Positions 1 through 8,951 of a DNA stretch of 64,000 bases are shown here, piece after piece. Position numbers and translations under genes: made by a program. The DNA lies in assembly GCA_047528255.1 (NCBI GenBank), contig CP180024.1, forward strand, positions 310,001 to 374,000. Reading direction: 5' to 3'. The stretch comes from G047528255 sp047528255. GTDB lineage: Bacteria; Bacteroidota; Bacteroidia; Flavobacteriales; Blattabacteriaceae. Below the pieces are notes generated by a model. That model made no database searches and had not been told where the DNA came from. It saw only the letters and a list, made by a program, of their open reading frames with translations. Each line of letters begins with the position of its first letter. Positions within the stretch are counted from its first letter, which is position 1.

Positions 1-945
1 TGGTTTTCGATTGGAAAATCAGCACTTAGATCATGATATATAGGATTTCCTTTTGTATACGGTCTTTGATATCTCGACTATGAAAGTAAGACACGTTGGC
101 TATAACTTTGTTATCTACGTCTGTATAAACTTCTCTCAGGTTGTATTCTACTTGGCTATTAAAAGTTTTATACCTATACTATTATGTTCATTGGCCGCTA
201 CGCTATGGTACTGTTAGTATGATTCCATTTTTATCCCCCCCTATGTGATTCTTGTATCCATAGTAGAGTTTACCTGATTTCTTGAGCCATTTTCCTTGAG
301 TGTCTACTCCTGATTGAGTCTCTTTTTTTACCCTTGTCTTTCTTTGACTGATTTGCTTTTGCCCCTCTTCCTTTCGATCCTCTAATACGTAGATAGGAGC
401 ACCCTTTGGGGAAAAGTAACTCACTGTAATGCTGGAATCTACTATCATTCCTGTTTTAACTATCGCCTGATGCTTTTCTAATCCCTTATTGACCTTTTTA
501 AGTAAGCTCTCATATGCTTTTTTACTACTATTCTCATTGAGAAATCTGCATAAAGTCGTATGATCTAAGATCTGATCTTCCAATCGAAAACCAAAAAATC
601 GCATGCAGTTCAAGGATTTTTTCACCAATTTTCCGTTCCTACATCACTGAGGTCATACCAGTGAATCAAAAGCATCATCTTAAATAACGATATTCCACTG
701 TATGCAGGTTAGCCTTTTATTCTCTGGACTTTTGATATATTTTTTTATTTTTTTTCCAGCCCTTCCCAGTGGATCAAGGTTTTTAACCTTTTGAAAAATT
801 CACTCCTTCTAGTGGAGCATTTCATACATAGTTCACTAAAACTTATTTGAACGGTTCTTCTGAGTATAGATCCGAATCTTTTTTTTATTTTTTACTCCAG
901 AAGTATACAAAACAATATATTTATTTACAAACATTTTATACCCAA
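1..945 (-). mobile_element. IS5-like element, decayed copy (minus), with a short inverted scrap at its left end
   Basis: Bases 1-40 match the middle of the transposase gene in plus orientation. From about 42 the sequence switches to the same element in minus orientation and runs toward the transposase 5' region near 900. The longest open piece is 203-628 on the minus strand (141 codons); it holds the first catalytic-Asp region (IVDSSI) and the KLYYGYKNH block, but it lacks the second Asp and the Glu. No clear terminal repeat is visible at 945, so the right edge is approximate. The element name is not known to me. Confidence 0.8.
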
Positions 946-1016
946 TTCATATCAGGATGATCCGATAATTTTGAGAGAGGAAAAACAGAAGTGGTCGTGT
1001 TTTTTGTAAGTGGTTA

Positions 1017-1691
1017 TCAATAGTTTATTACCTGACCGTTTTCGCACTTGACGATGCGGCCGGGGCAGCTCTTTATAGTGATCAAATCATGCGTAGCAAC
1101 TAAAACGGAAGAGCTTGTTTCTCGAACAATCTTCAGAAGAAGATGCAATATTTCTTGTGAAGTTTCCGGGTCGAGGTTCCCTGTAGGTTCGTCAGCGATG
1201 ATTAATTCAGGATGATTTAATAACGCTCTTGCAATGGCTATACGCTGTTGTTCTCCTCCTGAGAGTTCATGCGGGCGTTTGTTTTTTTTTGTGAGCATAC
1301 CAACATTGCTCAGCTCTTCATTAATGCGTTCGTCGATCTTTCGGAGGTCTGACCAACCAGTGGCTTTCAATACAAACTTCAAATTCTCTTTTACATCTCG
1401 ATCAGGGAGTAATTGAAAGTCTTGAAACACTATGCCTAACTTTCTTCTCAAATGGGGGATTTGTCGTGGCTTAAGCTGCTTTAAATCATGTCCTACCACC
1501 GTACCATTTCCTTTGAAAAGGGGCAGATCAGCGTACAAGGTCCTCAAGAGGCTACTCTTGCCACTGCCTGTTTTTCCGATGAGATAACACACCTCATTCC
1601 TTTTCAGTGAGAAGGCTACCTTATTCAGAACCAAAAAGTTCTTTTGATATATCGAAACCCCGCTTAGAGAGATCGTCAACTCGCTACTCAT
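1017..1691 (-). CDS. ftsE: FtsE-like cell-division ABC transporter ATP-binding protein
   Basis: This is a single-domain ABC ATPase of 224 residues, the usual FtsE size. In order it has Walker A (GKTGSGKSS), a Q-loop (VFQDFQLLPD), the signature LSGGEQQR, Walker B (LIIADEPTGNLD) and the switch His (VATHD). FtsE works with membrane protein FtsX at the division site to activate cell-wall hydrolases. FtsX is not in this window, and in Bacteroidota the two genes are often apart. The frame is open 16 codons further upstream, but the residues there look unlike the family, so I start at the second Met (MSSELTIS). A LolD-type lipoprotein ATPase is the main alternative. It lies 60 bp downstream of rpmH on the same strand. 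Confidence 0.8.
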   Translation of the reverse strand: MSSELTISLSGVSIYQKNFLVLNKVAFSLKRNEVCYLIGKTGSGKSSLLRTLYADLPLFKGNGTVVGHDLKQLKPRQIPHLRRKLGIVFQDFQLLPDRDVKENLKFVLKATGWSDLRKIDERINEELSNVGMLTKKNKRPHELSGGEQQRIAIARALLNHPELIIADEPTGNLDPETSQEILHLLLKIVRETSSSVLVATHDLITIKSCPGRIVKCENGQVINY

Positions 1692-1751
1692 CTGGAGTAT
1701 GAAATCTATAGAGTATAATAAATAATAAACTAGGTGCAATAAATAATTGCA

Positions 1752-1892
1752 TTATTTACTGACCGTTAATATTTTTCTTCCTTTGGAGCGTCTTCTGGAC
1801 AAGACTTTCCTACCGTTTTTGCTGCTCATTCGTTTTCTGAATCCATGTTCGTTGACTCGTCTTCTTTTAGAGGGTTGGTATGTTCTTTTCAT
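1752..1892 (-). CDS. rpmH: 50S ribosomal protein L34
   Basis: This short minus-strand gene of 46 codons begins MKRTYQPSKRRR and ends RSKGRKILTVSK followed by TAA. That is the whole L34 fold: the KRT.QPSKR start, the HGFRKRM core and the GRKVL.RRR.KGR tail. L34 is the smallest basic protein of the large ribosomal subunit and binds 23S rRNA. It sits between ftsE and the DUF4258-like gene. It is easy to miss because of its length, and long spurious plus-strand frames overlie it. No rnpA partner is next to it, which is common in Bacteroidota. Confidence 0.93.
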   Translation of the reverse strand: MKRTYQPSKRRRVNEHGFRKRMSSKNGRKVLSRRRSKGRKILTVSK

Positions 1893-1949
1893 ATGGCTCT
1901 TAATTTTATTTCACTTAATAATACTCCTGAAAACATCAGCGCAAATTTA

Positions 1950-2351
1950 TTATTTTATCTGTATACTTTTAACTACTGCGGTCTTGCTTTGATTTTCTAT
2001 TTGAAAAATGACTTCTTTTTTCGAATCGATTTCGAGATAATGAATCTGATAAATAGGAAATGGTTTTTTTCGAGCTTGACTTTCACTGAAGTCAATTTTC
2101 CCGTAAGTCAAAAGCTTTGACTGAATGAAACCCGTATTATGGTACTGCTCTAGATGGGCCGGGTATTCATCAGGTCGGAATTTAATTTTTTTTTTCTTGA
2201 TGTCATTCAGGACTCGTTGATTTGGGAAATAGCCGCAGGAGGTGACTCTACGACCGAAAAGCATCATGACGAAAATCAGGCCTAGACTTGTTCCGAATAA
2301 AAAATAGCCCAAACGTCGACTGAAATATATTAAGGTGATAGGTTGGTTCAA
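1950..2351 (-). CDS. DUF4258-like small membrane-anchored protein
   Basis: The protein has 133 residues. A hydrophobic segment at about residues 12-32 should anchor it in the membrane. The C-terminal half resembles the DUF4258 pattern as I remember it: a 'tGkIDFSeS' step, then 'KPFPIYQIHYLEI', then alternating strands ending in VVKSIQI. The function of this family is unknown to me. Its ATG overlaps the stop of tsaE by 4 bp, so it is probably translated from the same message. The family call rests on remembered pattern, not on a search. Confidence 0.6.
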   Translation of the reverse strand: MNQPITLIYFSRRLGYFLFGTSLGLIFVMMLFGRRVTSCGYFPNQRVLNDIKKKKIKFRPDEYPAHLEQYHNTGFIQSKLLTYGKIDFSESQARKKPFPIYQIHYLEIDSKKEVIFQIENQSKTAVVKSIQIK

Positions 2352-2758
2352 TTAAAGGTGATAATTCGTTGTTCTTGATTTTTTCTTTTTATCGTGACGC
2401 TATGGTGCGGATCGGGCAAAAGACGGCCAATTTTTTCGGGCCATTCAATCAGGCAAATATCTCCGGAATAGAGATAATCTTCATATCCCAGATCATAAAT
2501 TTCCGCTTCCTCTTTGATTCGATAGAAATCAAAATGGTAGATCTTATGTCGGCTTCCGACATATTCATTAATAATAAAGAAGGTAGGGCTGTTCACCTGA
2601 TCAACGCTCCCAAAAGATTTGCATAGAGCACGGATCAGGGTTGTTTTTCCGGATCCCATATCGCCATAGAAGGCGATAATGGGGTAGTGCTGATTTTGAG
2701 TGATATGGTATGCGGCCGTGTCCCATTGATCTATGGAATGTATTTCAAATCCAGTCAT
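2348..2758 (-). CDS. tsaE: tRNA N6-threonylcarbamoyladenosine modification ATPase TsaE
   Basis: TsaE is the small P-loop ATPase that works with TsaB, TsaC and TsaD to make t6A at position 37 of ANN-decoding tRNAs. The 136-residue length fits. Visible motifs are Walker A (GDMGSGKTT, about residue 32), the switch-like SPTFFIINEY, the HFDFYRI block and the acidic YDLGYEDYLYSGDICLIEWPEK region that is typical of the family. The gene follows porX by 9 bp and overlaps the next gene by 4 bp, suggesting an operon porX-tsaE-DUF4258-rpmH-ftsE. Confidence 0.93.
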   Translation of the reverse strand: MTGFEIHSIDQWDTAAYHITQNQHYPIIAFYGDMGSGKTTLIRALCKSFGSVDQVNSPTFFIINEYVGSRHKIYHFDFYRIKEEAEIYDLGYEDYLYSGDICLIEWPEKIGRLLPDPHHSVTIKRKNQEQRIITFN

Positions 2759-2767
2759 TCAGGGAGC

Positions 2768-4318
2768 TCATTTCGGTTCAAAAACGGCAAAGGGAATGAT
2801 AATTTCTTCTAAGGAAATACCGCCATGTTGATAGGTGTTTTTATAATATTTTACATAGTGGTTATAATTATTGGGGTAGGCGAAAAACATATTTTCTCTG
2901 GCGAAGATGTATTTAGTACTGACGTTTGGTTTGGGAAGAAAATATTCTTCGGGTTTATTGGCTACGAAAACTTCTTTTTCGTTGTAGTTGAGATTTTTAC
3001 CTAGTTTATACCTTAGGTTGGTATTGGTTTCTTTGTCTCCTATAACTTTGGATGGCTCGGACACGAAGATAGTACCGTGATCGGTAGTAAATATCAAACG
3101 CATTTTTGCTTCGGCGGCTTTTTTGATCGTTTGTAACAAATAGGAATGTTCAAACCAGTTTTTTGTCAGAGATCGGTAGGTCTCATTGTCTCTGATGAGT
3201 TGAGAAACCACATGATTATCCGTTTTGGCATGGGATAAAATATCTATGATGTTGCAAACTACAGTAATGAAATTATTGTCGGTTATTTGAGAAAAATTTT
3301 GATATAATTTCTTTTCGTCTTCCGTAGTATTGAGCTTGAAATATTCGGATTTCAAATGTGACAGGCCGAGTCTTTTCAACTGTTCGCGCATGAAAAACTC
3401 TTCAAAGTCGTTTTTCTTGCCATCTTCGGAATCATTCCGCCAATGGTCGGGGAATCGTTTTTCAATCTCCGAAGGCATCATACCGGAAAAAAAAGCGTTT
3501 CTTACATAAGAGGTGGCAGAGGGTAAGATGCTATAATACATAAATTCTTCTTTCAAGCTATAATAAGGGGAAAGTAGGATATCAATATTCTTCCATTGAT
3601 CATAGCGAAAATTGTCGATCAAAATCAAGAATGTATGTGTTTTATCGCTCAGATACGGTTTAATGTATTGACGAAATACAGTGTGGGACATGATGGGCCC
3701 TTCACTGGAATGCAGCCACCTGCAATAATTTTCCTTGATGAATCGGAAAAACTGCTGGTTGGCTTCTCGTTTCTGATCTTCCAGTATTCTTAAGAGTTCA
3801 GGATCGGAAGTTTTTTCCAACTCCAATTCCCAAAAAACAAGCTTTTTGTAAAGAGCCTGCCAACCTTTTAAGTTATGAACTTTAATTAAATCCATCGAAA
3901 TCTTTCGGAATTCTTGTTGATAGCGCAAGGTCATTTTCTCAGTAATTAGCTTCTGAGATTCAAATATTTTTTTCAAACTGAGCAAGATCTGATTGGGGTT
4001 GACAGGCTTAATCAAGTAATCGGTGATGTAACTACCGATGGCTTCTTCCATGATGAGCTCTTCTTCACTTTTTGTGATCATGATTACCGGAAGAGAAAGT
4101 CTGAGATTTTTGATGCCTTCAAGAGTTTCAAGCCCATCCATACCAGGCATGTTTTCATCTAAAAGTATCGCGGAGTATTGGTTTTCTTGACGAATTTTGT
4201 CCAAAGCGTCTACGCCGTTATTGACCATATCTACCTGATATCCTTTTCCTTCAAGAAACAATACATGAGGCTTCAAAAAATTGATCTCATCATCAACCCA
4301 TAGAATTCTTTTGAGCAT
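2768..4318 (-). CDS. porX: PorX-type response regulator with PglZ (alkaline-phosphatase-fold) effector domain
   Basis: The 516-residue protein starts with a CheY-like receiver (1-120): acidic pair DDE at 9-11, phosphoacceptor Asp54 in LLDENMPG, and Lys in KPVNP. A helical linker follows, then a PglZ domain of the alkaline-phosphatase superfamily from about 220. Metal-site motifs are visible: LIDNFRYDQW, PSATSYVRNAFFSG, NIIDILSHA, TTDHGT and the terminal QHGGISLEEIIIPFAVF. In Porphyromonas and Flavobacterium, PorX with the histidine kinase PorY controls the type IX secretion genes through an ECF sigma factor. The PglZ domain cleaves oligonucleotide second messengers. No T9SS gene is in this window. 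All key residues look intact. Confidence 0.92.
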   Translation of the reverse strand: MLKRILWVDDEINFLKPHVLFLEGKGYQVDMVNNGVDALDKIRQENQYSAILLDENMPGMDGLETLEGIKNLRLSLPVIMITKSEEELIMEEAIGSYITDYLIKPVNPNQILLSLKKIFESQKLITEKMTLRYQQEFRKISMDLIKVHNLKGWQALYKKLVFWELELEKTSDPELLRILEDQKREANQQFFRFIKENYCRWLHSSEGPIMSHTVFRQYIKPYLSDKTHTFLILIDNFRYDQWKNIDILLSPYYSLKEEFMYYSILPSATSYVRNAFFSGMMPSEIEKRFPDHWRNDSEDGKKNDFEEFFMREQLKRLGLSHLKSEYFKLNTTEDEKKLYQNFSQITDNNFITVVCNIIDILSHAKTDNHVVSQLIRDNETYRSLTKNWFEHSYLLQTIKKAAEAKMRLIFTTDHGTIFVSEPSKVIGDKETNTNLRYKLGKNLNYNEKEVFVANKPEEYFLPKPNVSTKYIFARENMFFAYPNNYNHYVKYYKNTYQHGGISLEEIIIPFAVFEPK

Positions 4319-4380
4319 ACAAATAAATTTATCTTAGCAACGGATAAAGGTAACTATTATCCTTGATTTGAAATGGAATA

Positions 4381-5616
4381 ATGAACGTAAACTTAACAAA
4401 AGTTAATGACCCGATCTACGGTTTAATCTCTGTCCCAGAACCAATTCTTGTAGAATTAATTGCTCACCCTTACTTTCAACGTTTGAGGTATATTGCTCAA
4501 ACGGGGCTTTCTCATATTGTGTATCCCGGGGCCTGCCATACTCGATTTCATCATGCTCTAGGCTGTCTGCATTTGATGCAAAAAGCCATAGAGGTTTTAC
4601 GAGCAAACGGAGTAAACATATCTAAAGATGAGGAGAGGGGGGCTTATATAGCTATATTATTGCATGATATCGGGCATGGACCATTTTCTCACGTCTTGGA
4701 AAAAAGCATTGTGACAGAAAGTGTTCATGAAGATATATCAAGAATATTGATGGCTGATCTCAATAAAACGTTTTATGGCGCTCTCGATCCGGCGCTTGAT
4801 TTTTTCGAATCAAAACACCCAAAAAAATTTCTTTGTCAACTCATTTCAAGTCAGCTGGATGTGGATCGGATGGATTATCTGCAAAGGGACAGTTTTTACA
4901 CTGGAGTTGCTGAAGGAAGCATCAATTCCGACCGATTGATATCTATGTTCAATGTAGTTGATGATAAGCTTGTTGTCGAGGTAAAAGCCTTACATTCCGT
5001 AGAAAATTTTTTAATCGCACGCATGTTCATGTATTGGCAGGTTTATTTACATAAAACCGGTGTAGGAGCGGAATTGTTGCTTATCAAAATATTCAACAGA
5101 GCTAAGGAATTGATTAGAGACGGAGTGGAATTATATGCTTCTCGTTCTTTGCTTTATTTTCTAGAGAAAAATGAGAAAATAAAACGCTGGGAATCATTTA
5201 AAAATGAGAATATGCATCACTTTGTTCAGCTCGACGACACAGATGTGTGGCAAGCCGTGAAGGCTTGGCAATTTTCAAAAGACAAAATCCTATCAATTTT
5301 ATGTAAAATGATAGTAAATAGAGATTTATGGTCTGTAAAAATCTTGGATGCTCCATTTCCGGAGGGAACGTTGGAAGTTTATAAAGAGCAAGTCAAAAGA
5401 TTATTGAAGATCGACCGGGTTGAATATTTCGTACATCAAACAAAAATTGAAAAGTTAACTTATCACCCAAACAAAAACCCCATACAACTCTTGACAAAGA
5501 GTGGTCAAGTTGTAGATCTTTTGAAAGTATCTCAGGTACTTGACAATAAAAAGATCACTTCCCCGATCAGCAAATATTATTTTTGCCATCTCAAAGAAAA
5601 AACAGGACTTCTTTAG
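4381..5616 (+). CDS. HD-domain phosphohydrolase (dNTPase/SAMHD1-like family)
   Basis: The protein has 411 residues. The metal-binding HD signature is complete: HTRFHHALGCLHL, then LLHDIGHGPFSH, then the distal Asp in QLDVDRMDYLQRDS. These proteins are metal-dependent phosphohydrolases of the YdhJ/dGTPase-like group; the substrate in Bacteroidota is not settled. In flavobacteria this gene usually precedes lpxD, as here (60 bp apart). It is divergent from porX with 62 bp between the two starts, so that gap should hold both promoters. Confidence 0.88.
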   Translation: MNVNLTKVNDPIYGLISVPEPILVELIAHPYFQRLRYIAQTGLSHIVYPGACHTRFHHALGCLHLMQKAIEVLRANGVNISKDEERGAYIAILLHDIGHGPFSHVLEKSIVTESVHEDISRILMADLNKTFYGALDPALDFFESKHPKKFLCQLISSQLDVDRMDYLQRDSFYTGVAEGSINSDRLISMFNVVDDKLVVEVKALHSVENFLIARMFMYWQVYLHKTGVGAELLLIKIFNRAKELIRDGVELYASRSLLYFLEKNEKIKRWESFKNENMHHFVQLDDTDVWQAVKAWQFSKDKILSILCKMIVNRDLWSVKILDAPFPEGTLEVYKEQVKRLLKIDRVEYFVHQTKIEKLTYHPNKNPIQLLTKSGQVVDLLKVSQVLDNKKITSPISKYYFCHLKEKTGLL

Positions 5617-5624
5617 AAAAATGA

Positions 5625-5632
5625 TACTTTTG
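5625..5632 (+). promoter_or_regulatory. Candidate Bacteroidota -7 box ahead of lpxD
   Basis: TACTTTTG fits the Bacteroidota consensus TAnnTTTG and lies 44 bp before the lpxD ATG, after the stop of the HD gene. No good TTTG is visible at -33, so the match is only partial. Confidence 0.3.
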
Positions 5633-5676
5633 CCTTCATCATGAAATCCGCCACCGGACAAACAGTCTTTTAGTTT

Positions 5677-6702
5677 ATGAAATTTACCGCTCAACAAATC
5701 GCTGAATTTTTAGAGGGGGAGGTATTGGGTGATCCTTCAGCAGAGGTAAGCAAATTTTCTAAAATAGAAAAAGGCGAAAAAGGAGCAATCTCATTTTTAT
5801 CCAATCCCAAATACACACAATATCTCTATGAGACATCCTCCTCGATAGTGATTGTAAATAGAGATTTTATCCAAAAAAAAACGGTTTCTTCCACGTTGAT
5901 CAAAGTAGAAAATGCTTATCATGCTTTTATGAGGTTATTAAAATTTTATCAAGAAACTTTTAGAAAAGAAAAAAGCGAAATCGAACAGCCCAGCTTTATC
6001 ACCCCTACGGCACAAATAGGAAAAGACGTTTATATCGGAGCTTTTTGTTACATTGGAGCAAATGTAGTTTTAGGTGACGGCGTGAAAATATATCCCAATA
6101 CTTTTATCGGAGACGATGTCCTAATAGGCGACCATACTGTTATCTATTCAGGAGTACATTTGTATGTGGCTACGCATGTAGGCAAGCACTGTGTCATACA
6201 TTCAGGTAGCGTCATCGGCTCTGACGGTTTCGGATTTGCCTCTGACGGAAAACAAGTTTATCACAAGATTCCTCAATTGGGCAATGTTATTATTGAAGAC
6301 TTCGTAGAAGTAGGTGCGTGTTGCACCATAGACAGATCTACCTTGGGCTCTACTATCATCCGTTCTGGAGTAAAGTTAGATAATCAAATTCAAGTAGCTC
6401 ACAATGTTGAAATCGGATCCGATACAGTGATTGCAGCACAAACAGGTATAGCCGGCTCTTCCTCAATAGGAAAATCTGCAATGATAGGCGGACAAGCTGG
6501 AATTGTCGGGCATTTAGAAATAGGAGATCATGTAAAAATCGCCGCGCAAAGCGGAATCACAAAAGATTTACCGGATAAGTCCGTAGTGCAAGGATCTCCC
6601 GCTTTCCCTGTCTTACAATACAAAAAATCTTACGCTTATTTTAAAAATTTACCTGATTTAGCAAAACGATTGGATCAATTGGAAAATAAAGTTGAATCAT
6701 AA
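5677..6702 (+). CDS. lpxD: UDP-3-O-acylglucosamine N-acyltransferase LpxD
   Basis: LpxD adds the second 3-hydroxyacyl chain to UDP-3-O-acylglucosamine in lipid A synthesis. The 341 residues show the N-terminal uridine-binding domain (to about 100), then a left-handed beta helix of hexapeptide repeats. The catalytic His is His242 in IQVAHNVEIG, and the HSGSVIGSDGFGF block is present. A short C-terminal helix ends the protein. The stop overlaps the first possible ATG of lpxC/fabZ, so the genes are tightly linked. Confidence 0.95.
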   Translation: MKFTAQQIAEFLEGEVLGDPSAEVSKFSKIEKGEKGAISFLSNPKYTQYLYETSSSIVIVNRDFIQKKTVSSTLIKVENAYHAFMRLLKFYQETFRKEKSEIEQPSFITPTAQIGKDVYIGAFCYIGANVVLGDGVKIYPNTFIGDDVLIGDHTVIYSGVHLYVATHVGKHCVIHSGSVIGSDGFGFASDGKQVYHKIPQLGNVIIEDFVEVGACCTIDRSTLGSTIIRSGVKLDNQIQVAHNVEIGSDTVIAAQTGIAGSSSIGKSAMIGGQAGIVGHLEIGDHVKIAAQSGITKDLPDKSVVQGSPAFPVLQYKKSYAYFKNLPDLAKRLDQLENKVES

Positions 6703-6706
6703 CCCT

Positions 6707-8119
6707 ATGTTTGATAAACAAAAGACTATTGCGAAAGAAGTTTCTTTGAAAGGAATAGGGCTACATACAGGAAAAGATGTGATGCTTACTTTCAAGCCAG
6801 CTCCGGAGCATACAGGCTTTGTTTTCGTTCGGACTGATATAAAAGGACATCCTAGCATTGAGGCCGATATTTTTTTTGTAGACAATACACAAAGGAATAC
6901 TACTCTAGAAAAAAATGGAATAAAAATCCACACTATAGAGCATGTATTAGCAGCCCTGACGGGGATGGATTTGGACAATATCACCATCGAGCTGGACAAT
7001 GTAGAGCCCCCTATCATGGACGGTTCCTCCAAAGATTTCGTTGAAGCCATCGAAAAAGCCGGAATAGTAGAGCAAAACGCCGAAAGAGAATACTACACAG
7101 TCAAGGAAATAATCTCCTATACCGATCCGAAAACAGGAAGTGAAATTATCGCTCTTCCTGCAGATCATTATGAGGTGACGACCATGGTAGACTTCAACAC
7201 CAAGGTGCTCAGCACCCAAAATGCCGTACTCAAAAAACTGGATCAGTTCAAGCAACAAATCGCTAATGCCAGAACTTTTTGTTTCTTTCATGAACTAGAA
7301 TACCTGGTTAATCAAGGATTGATTAAAGGCGGAGATCTAGACAACGCCATTGTATATGTCGATAGAGACATCTCTCCGGAAAGCAAGGAAAAGCTTAAAC
7401 AGATTTTCAATAAACAAGATATCTCTATTCTATCCAATGGAACTCTGAATAATTTAAATCTTCATTACCCCAACGAAGCGGCTCGACATAAATTGTTAGA
7501 TGTCATAGGAGATTTAAGTTTAATCGGTGTCAAATTAAAAGTCAAAATCATCGCCAATAAACCAGGACACCATATCAATACGCAGTTTGCAAAAAAATTA
7601 GCCCAACGTATCAAGCATGCAAAACGAAAGGGAGTTCCTGTATTTGATCTAACTCAAAAAGCCGTTTATGATATCAACGATATCATGAAGATACTACCTC
7701 ACAGACCCCCTTTTCTTCTAGTAGATAAGATTTTAGAGATCACGGATAAACATGTTGTAGGGGTCAAAAACGTTACAATGAATGAACCTTTTTTTACCGG
7801 ACATTTTCCCCAAGAACCTGTCATGCCCGGTGTATTGCAAATAGAAGCGATGGCTCAAGCAGGAGGTATATTTGTCCTTAACGGTATGGAAGACCCACAA
7901 TCCTATTCTACCTATTTTCTAAAAATAGACAAGGCTAAGTTCAAGAGAAAAGTAGTTCCCGGAGATATTCTTATATTTAAAATGGAGTTGTTAGAACCCA
8001 TAAAGAGAGGTATCGTTTGTATGCAAGGTCACGGATACGTCAATGATAAGGTAGTGGTAGAAGCAGAAGTCATGGCACAAGTAGTAAAAAACAGCCTATT
8101 TCATAGACCATCAGTGTAA
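6707..8119 (+). CDS. lpxC: Bifunctional UDP-3-O-acyl-GlcNAc deacetylase / 3-hydroxyacyl-ACP dehydratase (LpxC-FabZ fusion)
   Basis: The product has 470 residues. Residues 1 to about 310 are LpxC: the zinc His79 in HTIEHVLAAL, the AARHKLLDVIGDL block with the second zinc His and Asp, and KPGHHINTQFAK. From about 322 a complete FabZ hot-dog domain follows: ILPHRPPFLLVDK, GHFPQEPVMPGV with the catalytic His, and QIEAMAQAGG with the catalytic Glu. The fusion is characteristic of Bacteroidota and joins committed lipid A synthesis to the fatty-acid dehydration step that competes for the same hydroxyacyl-ACP. I chose MFDKQKT as start; an ATG 15 bp upstream overlaps lpxD but adds residues not typical of the family. 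Confidence 0.95.
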   Translation: MFDKQKTIAKEVSLKGIGLHTGKDVMLTFKPAPEHTGFVFVRTDIKGHPSIEADIFFVDNTQRNTTLEKNGIKIHTIEHVLAALTGMDLDNITIELDNVEPPIMDGSSKDFVEAIEKAGIVEQNAEREYYTVKEIISYTDPKTGSEIIALPADHYEVTTMVDFNTKVLSTQNAVLKKLDQFKQQIANARTFCFFHELEYLVNQGLIKGGDLDNAIVYVDRDISPESKEKLKQIFNKQDISILSNGTLNNLNLHYPNEAARHKLLDVIGDLSLIGVKLKVKIIANKPGHHINTQFAKKLAQRIKHAKRKGVPVFDLTQKAVYDINDIMKILPHRPPFLLVDKILEITDKHVVGVKNVTMNEPFFTGHFPQEPVMPGVLQIEAMAQAGGIFVLNGMEDPQSYSTYFLKIDKAKFKRKVVPGDILIFKMELLEPIKRGIVCMQGHGYVNDKVVVEAEVMAQVVKNSLFHRPSV

Positions 8120-8127
8120 AAGTTATT

Positions 8128-8919
8128 ATGAATCAACCTTTAGCATATATACATCGACAAGCAAAACTCGCCCAAAATGTAGTGGTTGAACCGTTTTCCA
8201 CTATATATAGGGATGTAGAAATAGGAGAAGGAACCTGGATAGGTTCCAATGTTACCATCATCGAGGGCGCACGAATCGGTAAAAACTGTAAGATTTATCC
8301 CGGAGCTGTCATATCCGCCGTACCGCAAGATCTTAAATATAATGGAGAGCCTACCTTGACGCACATAGGTGACAACACCATCATTCGTGAATACGTAACC
8401 ATCAATAGAGGAACTACAGCTCTGGGATACACTAAAGTAGGGAAAAATTGTCTCATTATGGCATCCGTACATATTGCACATGACTGTGTTTTGGGAGATC
8501 ACGTCATACTTGTTAATGGAGTAGGCTTAGCAGGACATATAAATATAGATAATTGGGCTATCATTGGAGGAATGTGTCCTGTACATCAACATACCAAGAT
8601 CGGAGCACATACACTTATTGCAGGAGGCTCTTTGGTACGAAAAGACGTTCCACCCTTTGTCAAAGCAGGAAGAGCTCCTTTAGCCTACATAGGCGTCAAT
8701 TCGATCGGTTTGCGTCGAAGAGGATTTTCTCCCGAAAAAATCGTCGAAATACAAACCATATACAGAATACTTTATCAAAAAAGACATAACATCTCTCAAG
8801 CCCTGGAAATCATAGAGACAGAAATTAACGCCACGGTAGAACGCGATGAAATCATGCAATTCATACAAAGCTCATCACGAGGTGTCATGAGAGGATACAC
8901 AAAAAAAAGGATCTTCTAA
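8128..8919 (+). CDS. lpxA: Acyl-ACP--UDP-N-acetylglucosamine O-acyltransferase LpxA
   Basis: LpxA performs the first step of lipid A synthesis, acylating UDP-GlcNAc at O-3. At 263 residues the length matches the family. Hexapeptide repeats fill residues 10-180, the catalytic His is His118 in VHIAHDC, and the C-terminal helical part (KIVEIQTIYRILYQ) is present. The ATG lies 8 bp after the lpxC/fabZ stop. With lpxD and lpxC upstream, the three genes give the early lipid A pathway in one operon. Confidence 0.95.
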   Translation: MNQPLAYIHRQAKLAQNVVVEPFSTIYRDVEIGEGTWIGSNVTIIEGARIGKNCKIYPGAVISAVPQDLKYNGEPTLTHIGDNTIIREYVTINRGTTALGYTKVGKNCLIMASVHIAHDCVLGDHVILVNGVGLAGHINIDNWAIIGGMCPVHQHTKIGAHTLIAGGSLVRKDVPPFVKAGRAPLAYIGVNSIGLRRRGFSPEKIVEIQTIYRILYQKRHNISQALEIIETEINATVERDEIMQFIQSSSRGVMRGYTKKRIF

Positions 8920-8951
8920 CGAATTATAATCATATTTTCAAAACTTTATCT

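Noticed and set aside
203..628. 141-codon transposase piece as a functional gene
   Set aside because: It lacks the second catalytic Asp and the Glu and is one fragment of a broken IS copy.
1747..2120. Leu/Phe-rich plus-strand frames of 81 and 91 codons
   Set aside because: They are antisense to rpmH and the DUF4258-like gene; the hydrophobic look comes from complementing Lys/Arg/Glu codons.
6697..8502. Several 114-120 codon minus-strand frames opposite lpxC/fabZ and lpxA
   Set aside because: The plus-strand genes are full length with catalytic residues; the antisense frames have no family features.
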